Assembly: GCA_014281115.1 (NCBI GenBank) | Contig: JACONQ010000002.1 | Location: 3,286,001-3,350,000 of the forward strand | Length of the DNA: 64,000 bases | Direction of reading: 5' to 3' | Origin: Laburnicola sp. R22_1 | Lineage: Eukaryota > Ascomycota > Dothideomycetes > Pleosporales > Didymosphaeriaceae | Shown: piece after piece, positions 42,963-55,448 of the stretch | Layout of the letters: every line of letters starts with the position of its first letter | How positions within the stretch are numbered: the first letter of the stretch is position 1 | Program-made: the position numbers and the translations under genes | Notes under the pieces: generated by a model | Told to the model about the DNA's origin: nothing | The model's database searches: none | The model's input: the letters and a program-made list of their open reading frames with translations, nothing else

Positions 42963-44844
42963 TCAAGCAAGCAAAGCCTCGTCACCTTCGATATCCTCTT
43001 CCTCGCTTAACGCCACACTCTTCGCAGGTGCTTTCCACCCACTGCCTGCTTGGACAACCATTACAATGACAGCTAAGCCGGTGGCACACAAGAATAGCGT
43101 CTTTATACCTTCATGGTATGCATTGACAGCGATCTCTTGCCTCCGCCCGTCCAAAGTCTGCACGAGGGCTGGACTTCCCAGCAATCTCGTTATCAGGTCA
43201 GTGCGATCCTCAATACCTGCGTCTGCAAAGCCGTCCACGAGAGACTTGTGAAGGACACGCTCGAAAATGCCACCACCAATAGCAGAGCCGAAGCTACCGG
43301 CAAAGCCGCGGAAAGTGGCGAGCAGAGACAATACAATGGGATGGACCTCCGATAGGGTCAGATGGAGCAGGTGTACGAGAGTGTAGTTCAAGCCCGCGCC
43401 AGCCAGGGCGCCGTTGCAGAAGACCATCAACACGTACAAGGCCGGTGAGCTATGTGGCATAGTTATGAATGCTAAGACGAGAAGGGTAAGTGGGAACAAC
43501 ATGTTCGAGATGATGGTGTGAAGGTAGAAGCTTCCATCCCGTCGGATATGGAAAATGCCCGCAAGCAAGCCTCCGGCCGCGAAGCCGGCGTTGGTAGGAA
43601 TGAGTATTGATCCAGCAACTGCGGGTTTCCAGCCTCGAACAGCGAGAGCGTACACAGGCGTGTAGAACAGGACAACCCAACGCGCCATCATAAACCCAAC
43701 AGTAGCAAGGCATATAAGCAGGGTACCACGGGAATTGAGGACCTGGATTGGGATGACCGGGTCTTTCGCGACGTATATCTCGTTCATGATGAAGACAGGC
43801 AACGCAACCGCAGATAGGATGAGAGGGGTCGCCAGGATACGAGGACCGGAAAGACCGAGGAGGAACAGAACAATGGTGGCGATCAGTAGCAGCGCTCCGG
43901 AGTAGTCAATGCGAGCAAGCTTCTGACCCAGTGCCAGCTGCTCAGAGCCGCCGTTCTTAGATTCGTATGTAGTCGGAATTCCAACCAAGAGTCCAAAACC
44001 AGCTAGAAGGCTAAGTGGCGCTTGGATGCCGAATAGAGGTTTCTGCAAAGTTAGTATTAGATTCTGTCAACACATAGACTCCGGCGGCCACTCACCCATC
44101 CAATCTTCGGCTCCAGTGCACCTGCGATCACAGCTCCTAGAGAGAGACCGACCGTCATGCCTGTGTTTGCCAGACCGATGAACAGTCCTCGGCGCTGTGG
44201 GCTGACCATTTGAATGACAATGATCGTTGCAACGATGAGAATGCCAGCAGCACCGGCTCCAGTCAAGGCACGTCCAATCAAGAACGATCTCAGCGAATTG
44301 GAGATGGAAGTGACAAGCGAACCCAAAGATATGAGTACCGTTGAAGAAAACATGCACAGACGGGGGCTGAATACTTGTGACAGCCGACCCATCAAGGGAG
44401 CCAGAGCAGACATGGCAATCAAGTACGTAGATGTAAACCATGTCGCTTCTTCAAAGGCACCCAGGTCCGCAGCAACCGAGGATTGTGTGGTGGTAAGGAT
44501 GGAAATATTGGTGCCTACAACACGTGAGCCACGAATGGATAATAGACACGCGCAACGGGTTATTACAGAATACAGGAAGCGCGATTGGGTTATCTGAGTC
44601 CAACGTACACGGTCGAGATGTGACGACCTTGACACGGAATCGAAGAGAAAACAAACTCACCCTGTAAGAATATGAGCAGTCCTACGGATACACAAACCAA
44701 GCATCCCCGGGATCTGGAAATGGTTGACGTCTTATCATCTTCTTCATCGGATACTGATTTTGAGGCGGACGATAGGCTTGCAGATGAAGAGTCGGTACGG
44801 TGCAGGAGCGGCGCTCGCTCTCCCACGTTCCCGGGAGCAGGCAT
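42963..44844 (-). CDS. MFS transporter, vacuolar basic amino-acid permease type (Vba/Fnx-like)
   Basis: Three exons (44844-44661, 44514-44096, 44042-42963; introns 44660-44515 and 44095-44043) give 560 residues with about 14 hydrophobic segments, the DHA2 arrangement. The cytosolic N-terminus has ERAPLL, a dileucine-type vacuolar sorting motif seen in Fnx1/Vba proteins. The first transmembrane segment leads into LTTTQSSVAADLG. MGRLSQVFSPR corresponds to the loop 2-3 motif GxLxDrxGrr. Motif C-like sequence GRALTGAGAAGILIV and SPQRRGLFIGLANTGMTVGLSLGAVIAG are also present. The family exports basic amino acids into the vacuole or drugs out of the cell; the substrate cannot be read from sequence. 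The Met at 44844 is the first true ATG. The gene is divergent from HRD3. Confidence 0.85.
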
Positions 44845-45391
44845 GGCGGTGCAACAAGCCAAAAAAAAAAGAAACAGATGGTGAATTGGAGGTGAGGTGA
44901 GATGAGATCCTACGCAAAATTAAACGGGGTGGGTGTAGTCAAGGCGTCAGGTTGGATAAAGGATGACAAATGCTAGCGGGAGCACCGCTCCTTTTGGTCC
45001 GGCGGTCATAGCCCCGTTTTCGCATGCTGTGTATAGCCCGACTGTTCCCAGGGCTTCTGAGCACGCATTCCACACTGGAGCAGATGGCAGACAATCTTGA
45101 TGCCCATCCGAAGTGGTTGACGCGTGACAAATTGCCGTACTGCGAGATGGTGTGACGTCGGCAGGTCCAAGACGCCGCTGATTGGCGGGTCCTTGGCATG
45201 GGCGGATGCGGGCTGCGCCTTGAGCTTTGATGAACTTGTATAGCTGGCATCTTCCAACAAGCACCTGCACCCGCACCCACACCCTCACCCATGCCCGACG
45301 ACGCGGGGAGCTGCGCCCTATCTGCCCCCTTCTGACATGTCGAGATGACACTCCACCTCGTCTCGCTTTCCGCCGCCGAAAGATAGCGACC
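44845..45391. promoter_or_regulatory. Divergent promoter MFS / HRD3
   Basis: This 547-bp gap separates two divergent starts. No TATA box or unfolded-protein-response element is evident by eye. Confidence 0.4.
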
Positions 45392-48112
45392 ATGAAACCG
45401 CGATTGCTGCGGCTTGTGCCGCTCTTGCTCGGTGCGCCACGCCCGCCGCCGGCTGCGGTGCTGCTGTATTGGACTGGCTGGCTGACGGCGTGACAGTTAC
45501 CCTCTCGCTTCTCCTTCTTCCTGTGCTGTCTGCACAATTCCGGGGCGGCGAGCGCGCCCAATCTCAGAAACCGCTCGGCGAGCGCCAGATCCCGTCGGAC
45601 AGCTGGGGCACCGCAGGCACCGCAGGCACCGCAGGCAACCATGGGAATCAAGGTTGGACTGCCTCTCCGGCACACGGGCAACCTGCTAACGGGGCAACAG
45701 CTACTGCCGCGTTCGACAGGGCGACCGCGCTGCTGCACAAGGTCCAGCCGGCGACGGCGCCATGGTGGAACTTCAAGAAGTCTGGTGTCTTTGGGACCAG
45801 CGCATACTACGCGAAGGAGCTGTTCTTCCTGCTCTTCATGAACGGCCCGCCGCAGCAGGACCTCCTCACCACCAACCCGCAACCGAAGAAGCTCAGTCGT
45901 CCCCTCGCGGAAGCTGTCCAGTTGCTGGAAGAAGCAGCCTCGGCCCTGAACCCCGACGCCATCTTCACGCTCGCCGAGATGAACTTCTACGGCAACTTCT
46001 CGCATCCCCGCAACTACACCGAAGCCTTCCGGCGATACCACGAACTCGCGACCCTCAACGGCAACGCGTCGGCGCAACACATGGTGGGATTTATGTACGC
46101 GACGGGGATTGGTCGCGCCGTCAAGCAAGATCAGGCGAAAGCTATGCTCTACCACACTCTGGCCGCAGAAGGCGGGGACATTCGGTCAGAAATGACGGTT
46201 GCGTTTCGTCACGCTTCGGGCATATCGACACCACGAACGTGTGAGCAAGCCGTGTATTACTACAAGCGCGCGGCAGACAAAGCAATAGAATACATGCGTT
46301 CGGGGCCACCGGGCGGATACTCGCTCGTAAAAGAATCATACAAGATCGCGGATGAGCAGGGTGGTGTGTACGGAGAAGGAGCGAGCGTGAGCAGTTCTGG
46401 ACCCCGCGCCAAATCCGGCAGCGTCTTATCTGACGCCCATTCTTCCATAGACGATGTGGCCGAGTACATGGATCTTCTTGCGAGGAAAGGAGATCCGAAG
46501 GCAACCTTTAACCTGGCCAAGCTGAACTATGACGGTGCTCGTCTGGCCCGTCGAAACCTTCCCGAGGCGAAAAGACGGTTTCTGGAGATTGCACGAATGT
46601 ACTGGCCTAAAGATGGGAAACCCAAGGCCAACGTTGGAGCTGAAGTCGAAAAGCTGGCCTCCAAATCCGCTGGGTATCTGGGCCGCATGTTCCTTCGTGG
46701 CGAAGGCATGCCCCAGAATTTCGGCATTGCGAAGACTTGGTTCATGCGAGGTCTCGACCACGGGGATGCTCTTTCACAGTATTCTCTAGGCTTAATGTAT
46801 CTCCATGGCTATGGTGTGCCGAAAAATCCCGTAAAGGCTGCTGATCTCTTCAAAGCGGCTGCCGACCAGGGCCTTGCCGTTGCACAGGTGCGAATTGGCG
46901 CTCTGTTTCTTGACCAGGGCGATGTATCGGTGGCCATCAAGTATTTTGAGCTTGCATCGCACAGCGGGCACCTCGAAGCTTATTACTACCTCGCCGAACT
47001 TACAAACGCGGGAGTCGGTCGCGACAAATCCTGCCTCGTTGCAACCGCGCACTACAAGATCGTGGCGGAGAAAGCGGAGGCTGTTTCGACTTCTTTCCCT
47101 GAAGCCAATGAAGCGTACCGTAATGGCGATCTCGAGACTGCGCTCGTTGGCTACATGATGGCCGCAGAGCAAGGCTTTGAGGTTGGTCAAGCGAACGTGG
47201 CGTATCTGCTCGACCAGGCGAAACCTCGTTTCAGGTTCAACTCTCTCATTCCCTTCACGAAACAAAAGGCTTCTTTGGCTAGCGACGCATTCCTAGCTTT
47301 GGTATACTGGACGCGCTCTGCCGAACAACGAAATATTGATTCGATGGTTAAGCTTGGAGATTACTATCTCCAGGGTTTAGGCACTGCACCGGACCAAGAA
47401 AAAGCAGCAGCATGCTACACGGCCGCTGCGGAGAGCATGATGAGCGCGCAAGCCCTATGGAATCTGGGATGGATGCACGAGAATGGCATTGGTATAGAGC
47501 AGGATTTCCATCTTGCGAAAAGGCACTATGACCTTGCTCTGGAAACAAACCCTCGCGAAGCTTATCTTCCGGTTGTCCTGGCTTTGTACAAATTGAGATT
47601 CCGCAGTTGGTGGAACAAGGTCACGAACGGCAACATCAAGTCCATCCAAGAAGAGCCAGGTAAGAAGCCTTTCGTCCTCATCTAACTCATTACTAATACA
47701 CTATCTAGTTGCCAAGAAGGAATGGTCATTGTCTGAGTGGGTGACCGCTTTCCTTGAAGCCGAGCTGGCGGGCTGGGATCAGGACGGCGAGCTAGACGAC
47801 TACGATCATATGCCTGGTGGTGACACTGACTACGCCTATGACGACATCGATGCTGAGATTCTGGAGTCTCTTGTCATTCTTGCACTCACGGCTGCCTTAG
47901 CCTTTCTGGTGTACTATCGGGGGCAGCGACAACGGCGAGCCGAAGAAGAGCGAAGAAGACAGGAGCAACAGCAGCAACTTGTAAACCAAGCGCAGCAACT
48001 ACTTGGCCAGCCGCCAGCTCAACCGCAACCACAACAGCAAGATCGCGGCATGTTTCCTCATCCTAACGACCCCGACTTCATGAACTGGGCGGCCGGGGCG
48101 GTGGGGCATTGA
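45392..48112 (+). CDS. HRD3: ERAD adaptor Hrd3/SEL1L (Sel1-repeat protein)
   Basis: Three exons (45392-45431, 45497-47659, 47709-48112) give 868 residues. The short first exon and a 65-nt intron are needed to build the signal peptide (MKPRLLRLVPLLL joined to VTLSLLLLPVLSAQ). Without it the long frame has no suitable start. The luminal body carries many Sel1/TPR-like repeats: AQHMVGFMYATGIG, ATFNLAKLNYDGA, GYLGRMFLRGEGMPQN, SQYSLGLMYLHGYG and ALWNLGWMHENGIG. One transmembrane segment (ILESLVILALTAALAFLVYY) lies at about 786-803, with an Arg/Gln-rich cytosolic tail. Hrd3 holds the Hrd1 ubiquitin ligase together and receives misfolded glycoproteins from Yos9 in the ER. A GTA/GTAG repeat lies after the signal peptide. 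Confidence 0.93.
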
Positions 48113-49063
48113 GCACTTCTGGCTCTTTGCATCTATGTTCGTCGCTAGCGATTCTAGGATTGTGTGATTTCATGCATTGGACGGCGTTTGGTTTCCCGTA
48201 GCGATGCAGGACGAAGCGACGACCTTGGGACTGAGACAGCGGCTGCTGTATGTACACTATCGCCGCATGGACAATGATACCTCATTCTTGACACAACCCG
48301 AAGTTTCCGCGAGAGTGAGATGTTTGCTTGGCTGTTGTTTCATCAAAACTATACAAAGGTAAGTCTCGTCTCGATGTGGTTACTGTGCATGGAAACAAGG
48401 CGTCCGGATGTCGGCTCGAAGGTAAGGGTCAACGCCTGACACAGACGTGGTGGCGCTTACACGGAACGTATGTGCATCGATAGGGTTAGTATGCCCGCGT
48501 TGCATGACGCGCTTCCCATGGCGCAAACACTTTGTTTCAAACATGACCTGAGGGGACGCTCCACCGTCAGCTGCGATAGCAAGGTTGAAGACGCATCCTG
48601 CAGTAAGTACAATATTTGATAGCGAGTAACATCGTTCCTAATTTGTTACATGTTTCTCGCATTATTCCGCAGGCACCGAAGGCCTTTCTATGCAATCCTG
48701 TGTCTTTTCGATGCTCTTTCATGCTGTCCTCGGGAAAATTGCGGCTCTGCCCGCGGGCGGCGGCATGGTGCCAAGCGAGGCCAATGGTAGATCATGCAAA
48801 ACCCATGATCCCTCTCCGTGCAATCTCATCCCTCCCGCCAACAAACCGCATATATTGAGTGTCGCAATCCTCACCATGACTGTTCTCCATCGACTTCCAC
48901 TCTTTCATTCAGTCGTCTATCCATTTCTGTCTTATCCGAATTTCCTCTCGTTACCTTCGTATTCCTGAACTGCATCGTCGGCTGGCCTGAGTGATTCATT
49001 CATTTTACCATCTCATACACTCTTGCTTTGAATCGCCAGATCAGATCAGACAAATCATTCAAG
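48113..49063. other. 951-bp intergenic, promoter of the pectin lyase gene
   Basis: No conserved coding frame is visible. The last 150 bp is pyrimidine-rich and probably includes the 5' UTR. Confidence 0.45.
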
Positions 49064-50623
49064 ATGCGCGTCCAAGTTGCTGCTGCTCTCCTTGCAACCG
49101 TTTGCGGTGCTTCGGCTCAGTCCGTTGTCGGCACTTCGTATGGTTTCGCCAAAGGCGTGACAGGAGGTGGCGATGCTGCCGCTGTCACTGTGTCCAGCGC
49201 AGATGAACTCGCCCAACTTCTTTCAGATGATACGCCTCGTGTCATTGTCATTGACAAGGAGATCGACTTCACCGGCACCACTGGCACGGACTCCGGCTGC
49301 GACAGGAAGAGCTGCAGTGCCAACAATGGAGGTCAACTCTATCTCGGCGATCTTTCGTGCGGCGGTGACGATAACGTCCCTGTCAATTCCATCACCTACG
49401 ATACTGCGGGTCCGAAGCCTCTCACCGTGGGTAGCAACAAATCCATCCTCGGCGTCGGCAAAGGCGTCCTCATCGGCAAGGGCCTCGAGCTCGAAAAAGG
49501 CGCAAGCAACGTCATCATCCAGGGTCTCGAGATTACGAACATCAACCCAGGTATCGTGTGGGGCGGTGATGCGCTCGGCTTCAAGGGTGAAAACGACGGC
49601 GTATGGGTTGACCACAACAAGTTCTCGAAGGTTGGCCGTATGTTCATCGTTACCCACTATGCTCCCTCGCGTCTTACGATCTCCAACAACGAATTTGATG
49701 GCACTACCTCCACTTCGGCGTCTTGCAATGGGCAACATTACTGGGTAGAGATGCACTATGGAAATGGCGACCAAGTGACATTGGACAAAAACTACTACCA
49801 CGACGTCTCTGGTCGTGCGCCTAAGCTGGGTGAGGACGGCACCAAGGGTACCTTCCAAGCTGTCAACAACCTCTTCTCCAACATGAAGGGCCACGCATTC
49901 GATACGTACCAAGGCGCTGTTGCCCTCATCGAGGGCAACGCCTTCGAGAACGTCGCCCAGCCCCAAACCGACAAGGCTGCTGGAAGCTCCACTCTGTACA
50001 CCGTCCCCGACGAGGCTGCTGCCAGTGCTTGCTCTTCTGCTCTCGGCCGTGCCTGCGCCGTCAACGCTGTTGACGGTAGCTCCGGTAAGCTCGCTGCGCT
50101 CACCGGCTCCAGCGTTCTCAGCACGATGGCCAATGTCAAGGATTCTCTGGTCGAGCCTTTGGCTGCGAGCGAGGTCGCTGCCCACGTCAAGGCCAATGCC
50201 GGACCCGCGAATCTCGGCTCTGCAGCTTCCTCGGCTCCCGCGCCATCCAGCGGTAACTCTACGCCTGTTGCCGAAGACAAGCCTGCTACCGAGGAGAAGG
50301 ACACCTCTGCACCTGTTGCTGAGGAGGAGGATGCCCCTACACCTGTCGCCGAAGAAGAGACTGCTGCTTCTGCTCCTGCTGCTTCTGCTCCCGCTGCCGA
50401 GGCCCCTGCTGCCGAAGCCCCTGCAGCGGAGCCCGCTCCCTCCACCGGCTCCGGATCATCCAGCGGCTCAGCAGTCAGTGCCTACGGCCAGTGCGGCGGC
50501 TCAGGCTTCACCGGGAGTTCGGCGTGCGCGTCAGGCTCTTCATGTGTAGTCATGAACGACTGGTACTCGCAGTGCATTCCCGGTTCTGCTAAGTTCCGAA
50601 GGGCATTTACCTTGACTCACTAG
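49064..50623 (+). CDS. Secreted pectin lyase (PL1) with C-terminal CBM1
   Basis: An intronless gene of 519 residues. Signal peptide MRVQVAAALLATVCGASAQS. The catalytic beta-helix spans about 20-375: NVIIQGLEITNINPGIVWGG, then DGVWVDHNKFSKVGRMFIV, SASCNGQHYWVEMHYG and the catalytic-Arg region SGRAPKLG near residue 248. The family-typical Trp/Asp pattern points to pectin lyase (cleaving methylated pectin) more than Ca-dependent pectate lyase. A long Ala/Glu/Pro/Val linker (about 395-470) leads to a fungal cellulose-binding module at about 472-505, with YGQCGGSGFTGSSAC, CASGSSC and a DWYSQC end. The module would anchor the lyase on the plant wall. The upstream Met at 49028 in the same frame is out of place before the signal peptide. 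Confidence 0.92.
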   Translation: MRVQVAAALLATVCGASAQSVVGTSYGFAKGVTGGGDAAAVTVSSADELAQLLSDDTPRVIVIDKEIDFTGTTGTDSGCDRKSCSANNGGQLYLGDLSCGGDDNVPVNSITYDTAGPKPLTVGSNKSILGVGKGVLIGKGLELEKGASNVIIQGLEITNINPGIVWGGDALGFKGENDGVWVDHNKFSKVGRMFIVTHYAPSRLTISNNEFDGTTSTSASCNGQHYWVEMHYGNGDQVTLDKNYYHDVSGRAPKLGEDGTKGTFQAVNNLFSNMKGHAFDTYQGAVALIEGNAFENVAQPQTDKAAGSSTLYTVPDEAAASACSSALGRACAVNAVDGSSGKLAALTGSSVLSTMANVKDSLVEPLAASEVAAHVKANAGPANLGSAASSAPAPSSGNSTPVAEDKPATEEKDTSAPVAEEEDAPTPVAEEETAASAPAASAPAAEAPAAEAPAAEPAPSTGSGSSSGSAVSAYGQCGGSGFTGSSACASGSSCVVMNDWYSQCIPGSAKFRRAFTLTH

Positions 50624-51166
50624 AGGGGTGGTTTACTCGCATAGCCTAAAAATTCTCCTACGGAGTACATGTACGTGTGCACGAGGAGGAGTTTTATTTT
50701 GAGTTTGTAGATACTTTTAGTGCGTGGGTTTTTTGATGTTGTATATATTTATTGACTATACTCACGACCTTTATGGTTGTAGAGGTGCTATCACAAGTCC
50801 ATTACTTGTTCATTTTGCTCTGGAAGGGTAGCTGTGCTGTTTGTTTGTTTGTTTGTTTGTTTCTATTATGTAATATCAGAATGTATGACGTTCGTATGAT
50901 AGATATGGGTGGTGACTATAGGTATGGATGGCGCATGGAACGGCGCATAGCTCTGTTGTAACGGATCTTCTTGTATGCTCCTATCCGAGAACACTCTCAC
51001 TAGTGGGGGCGAGTAAAATGGAATGTCAGTCAGAGTTGTAAGTGATCGAGCTGCGCCTTGTTGTGTAACTGCAGTGTGCAGCCTAAAATAGTTTAGTCAG
51101 GATCGGCTACCTGGAGGCTTCCTTTCTTTACCGTGCCTCACTTTTCGCCCAGGTCGGCTTTACAGC
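50624..51166. other. Intergenic with (TTTG)n microsatellite
   Basis: No gene is seen. A GTTT/TTTG repeat of about 5 units lies near 50,838-50,862. The region is the 3' flank of the pectin lyase gene and the promoter of the truncated P450. Confidence 0.5.
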
Positions 51167-51784
51167 ATGGAGAATCTCAAGGGTTTTTTGTTACTCTCCT
51201 GTTTCGCTTTGGTTTTCTATGCGTTGACCGTCCTGCGTCGGCTCTATTTTCGCCCTCTATCTGCATACCCAGGGACGAAACTGACCATCGCGTTTCCAAC
51301 ACGGTACAAGCTCTACAGGAACTTTAAGAAACGAGGAGAGTTTCTCTTCGAGATCGAGGAACTGCACGGGAAATACGGTCCTGTTATACGCTGCGGAAGC
51401 AACGATTTACACGTTAACGACCCAGAGGTATATTTGGAAATCACCAAAATTGATTCGCGCTTCCGGAAAGACCCCAAGTTTTATGATCGCCTTTCTTTCC
51501 GCAATACGTCGCTCGGATTCCTAGACCCGTATCAACACCGCGCGAGACATTCAGTCTTGGTGAATGCGGCCTTTACTTCAGAGAAGGTTCATGTTCTAGA
51601 GACTCTAGTAGAGCAGAAAGTGGCCAAGCTCATTAATCGCTTCGAAAAAGCCTCCGCCAATAGATCGCCTGTAAACGTCTATAAAGGCATGAAAGCGCTT
51701 TCTATAGACATCATAAGTAAACTCACCATAGGCGAGAGCTTCGGGTGCTTGGACCATTGGACCATCATGGCTTCAGAAACATAG
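51167..51784 (+). pseudogene. Cytochrome P450 truncated at the AT-rich block
   Basis: The N-terminal 205 residues of a microsomal P450 are present: an anchor helix (GFLLLSCFALVFYAL), a Pro-rich hinge (LSAYPGTKL), IEELHGKYGPVIRCGSNDLHV and a helix-C-type region ending SIDIISKLTIGESFG. Normal codon use stops abruptly and the frame ends in a stop at 51,782-51,784, where RIP-like AT-rich DNA starts. The I-helix, ExxR and haem-binding Cys regions are all missing. An intact fungal P450 needs about 500 residues. The fragment looks like trichothecene/sterol-type fungal P450s at its N-terminus, but the subfamily cannot be set. It was either cut by repeat insertion or degraded by RIP spreading into its 3' end. 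Confidence 0.85.
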
Positions 51785-53405
51785 GCCTAAATTATGCTAG
51801 ACTAGGGCTAAGGCTATTTTAAAAAGGCTAGTAGGTTTTTTTTTAAACAAAGCTATATTATGCAACTATACTATAGTAACGTCGGCTTGCCAAACATCTT
51901 TTTAACCTTTTTTTTAGTTTGAGGTTAAAGTAAATTAAGATAGAAAGTTATTATATACTATATATAGCACCTAATTCTAATTAAAGACTAACCTTAAATA
52001 CTACTTAATAACGTAATAATAGTTTAAACTTACTTGCACTCCCTAATACCTATAAGCTTCTAGTTCTAATATAAGATTTACTTATACTATATATAGCCTA
52101 TCTAGATTATTACTATTAGTATTATTAACTATCTGCGCTTGCACGCTGCTTACGTAGCGTACTTACTTAGATAAGCTAATATAGCTATAATAGCTAAAAG
52201 AATCTTATAGATCTATGTAGCGTTAAATTAACTATATTAGGAATTTTTTTTAGTAAGTATGTGCACCTAGAATACCTGTGCAACTCTGTGCACGTCTACG
52301 CACGCTTATGCGCTAAATACGCCCTAAGCGCCCTAGTAATACCTATTTTTTTTGTGTGTACTTATGTAACTTTGCGCATAATTATATATAATTAGTATTA
52401 AGCGCATAATAAGTTACTATAACACGCCTTTATATTATAGCGCTAGGTAGAACTATACTTAATTCTATACTATTTATAGCTAGAGCGTACTATATATACT
52501 AACTATTTAATTTATATACTTTTATATTTATATAGTTAGTATTAACTATAGAGTTTACAAGTGTATATACTTTATAATAACTTACTTTTATATAGTATAT
52601 TATAATTTACTATAAAAGTCTTCTAATTATTTATATATAAGTAGTAGTAGAATTAATTAATATACTAGCTATTGTATTATTATAAGCAATAGTAAGATTA
52701 ATAAGTACACTAGCCTTTATAGTTTTTATCTATATATAATTATTAATAGGATTAATGCGTATACTGCCCTTAGTAGTAGTAGTAAGGATAGGTCTAATTT
52801 ATACTGAGCGGGTTATATATACTAATATTATACACGTAGAATATTAGGTATATTACTTAACTATACGATACTATAGTTAGTGTTTACTTTAAAGGCTACT
52901 TAGACAATTATAAATATAGTGCGTTACTGTAGCTCCTAGAATCACACGCTCTCTAGTGCTATCTTTAGGCTTAAGTTCTTTATATCTTATGCCCAGGCGA
53001 CTATACTATTAAAAGACTTATTATTAGTAATAACGTATTCTCTAGGGCTATAGTAGGCCATATATAGTATTAGACCTACCTTAAACTTCTTTTTTATATA
53101 CCCTATTATACTAAGAGTCTTATTTCTAAGCGTTTTTAGTAAACTAGCTCCCTCTTTATATCTCTATATAAACTTCTTCTTATTATTACTAGTATTAAGG
53201 GAAATTCTAAGATTAAGTGAGTCCTTATATAATATTAGAAAATGCCTACAACTCTATCTTATATATACTATTTTGTATCTCTATCTAATATTAGTATAGA
53301 TATAGTTATTAATATAAATATCTTCTCTAAGTTTAGGTGTTATTAGTTCTTTAGTACTATACACGTCTGCACTTGCATTAAATAGGGTGTTTTTTATATA
53401 CTACT

Positions 53406-53779
53406 CTTATCTAACGCTAGCTATGCTTATTAACTACCCATTTACTATTACGTATAGTGAACTTACTATATTATTCTACTAGTTGAATTTAATATTACCC
53501 TTATCTAATGCTAGCTATGCTTATTAACTACTTATTTATTATTACTTATAGTGAACTTACTATATTATCCCACTAGTTAAGTTTAATATTGCCCTTATCT
53601 AACACTAGCTATACTTATTAATCGCTTATTTATTATTACTTATAGTGAACTTACTATATTATTTTACTAGTTAGATTTAATATTGCCCTTATCTAATACT
53701 AGCTATACTTATTAACTACTTATTTGTTGTTACTTATAGTAAACTTACTATATTATCCTACTAGTTAAATTTAATATTC
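53406..53779. repeat. Tandem array, 4 copies of about 94 bp
   Basis: Units begin CTTATCTAA(C/T)(G/A)CTAGCTAT at 53406, 53500, 53594 and 53688. The copies differ almost only by C/T and G/A changes, as RIP would produce. Confidence 0.8.
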
Positions 53780-55443
53780 GTAGCCTCTTTGCCACCCTTT
53801 AGCCCTAGCTTTATTAACTTTTTTAATAATATAAGGACGTAAATATTAGATAGGGTATTGCAGTTACTATTATTTAGTAATAGCAGCAATATTATAATCT
53901 AGCAATTTTGTCTTATAATACAGTCCTATATAAATGTCTTAGTAAGTGTCTATTTTAACGCACTTATTCTCTTCTATAGCCTCTTAATAGTATTTTATAA
54001 GGCTTATAATATTAGTAAGTTATATAGTTTAAAAATAAAGCTACTTACCCTTAATTTTGTCTACTAAGATACGTTAAGTTAATCTTAAACTCCCTTTTTA
54101 CTCCTCTAGTGTAGCATATAGTAGTAATCTAAAGTATACTACTATACTTTCTATTAGAGTTTAGAAGTACTATTCTAAGTTAGGTGCCTTTATAATAGAG
54201 GTAAAGCTAATATTTATATTAAATAAACACCTAGTTACTAGACTAATAAATAGGTTACTATAGAACCTACCCTTTTTTATTTACTCTAATATTAGTATAC
54301 TATAAGAGTATGTAATAAGTATATTAGGCGTAATATATATTAACTATATCTAATAAGAGAAAGCTAAACCTCTCTAGTACTCTTAAAATTTTAGGCTAGA
54401 TGTCTAGCATAGGAGTAGATAGCTAATAATAGTCTCGCACTATTTCTTAAGCGGCTATTACGTACTATAAATAATAGCTCTAGATTTTATTATACACCTT
54501 AATTTTATTAGCCTATACTATTTGTGTTAATAAGTCTAGTATACATACTATTTTTAAGCCTATATTTATAATAGTATATAGTATATTCTACTGCTCTTCT
54601 ATAGTTAATATATTATATATCTAAGCCTAGGCGTTTATAATTAGGTGCTATAGTAGTTTTATATGTCTTTTAACGTATAGAGTTAGCTTTATTAGCTTAA
54701 TAGGCCTTTTTTATTAGTAACTTTATAATTACTATTATAGAAATAGTTTCCGCAATAATAGACTCTTTTTATAAGGATAGTTTAGGCCTTTACGCTACTC
54801 TCTACTAAGGTATTTCAGCTAATATTATTAATAGTGTTAATATTATTAGACTAGACTTGGTTCTTAGTAAGCTTAGACTAGTAGTAGGTAAATTTATTAT
54901 AAGATTAGGTAGCGTCTAAGTCTTATGTAGATAATTACTTACGAATTTTATAGTAATATAGTTTTTATATAATAGTTTCTAATATAATTAGAAAGTTGCT
55001 AGTATATCTTCTTATTTACTTATACTACGTTATTAAGATAGTTATACTATAGACACTATCTTCCTCTTCTTTCTAAGCGTCTTTAGGTGCTAGTGTGTAT
55101 TAAATCTATATAGTTATAGGTATTAAGCAACCTATGCCCTATTATAAGCTAGTTTTACTATATAGATCTAGTTCTTTACAACTTATAAAAGACTCTAATT
55201 GCTCTTACTTGCCGCCTAGCCTAGGCGACTAGTATTAATATTTAATAGGCGCGCGCGCTAACTACCTACATAGTAAAAATATTAGCAACTTATAGTAAAT
55301 TTACTTAGCTATATTAATATACTTATAGTCTTATACTATTTCCTCTTACTTATAATATTAGATAATATACACCTTATCTATTTATTTTCTAGACTCTATA
55401 GTAGTATAGATAGTATATTATAGATAGTAGTACACTATTAGTC

Positions 55444-55448
55444 TATAC
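55444..55448. repeat. Target-site duplication TATAC (left)
   Basis: TATAC directly precedes the left LTR and is repeated at 62905-62909 after the right LTR. Confidence 0.65.

Larger units (their letters stand above)
51785..55448. repeat. AT-rich RIP-degraded repeat DNA, left of the retrotransposon
   Basis: TpA is very frequent, CpA rare, and stop codons are dense in all frames. The sample line at 52,441 is about 30% GC by hand count, far lower than the genes to the left. No intact gene. A 4-copy 94-bp tandem array is at 53,406-53,779. I cannot name the element family. Confidence 0.75.

Noticed and set aside
49223..50185. 320-codon open frame on the minus strand inside the pectin lyase gene
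   Set aside because: It is antisense to a clear pectin lyase, its translation matches no family pattern, and its openness follows from the codon bias of the sense gene.
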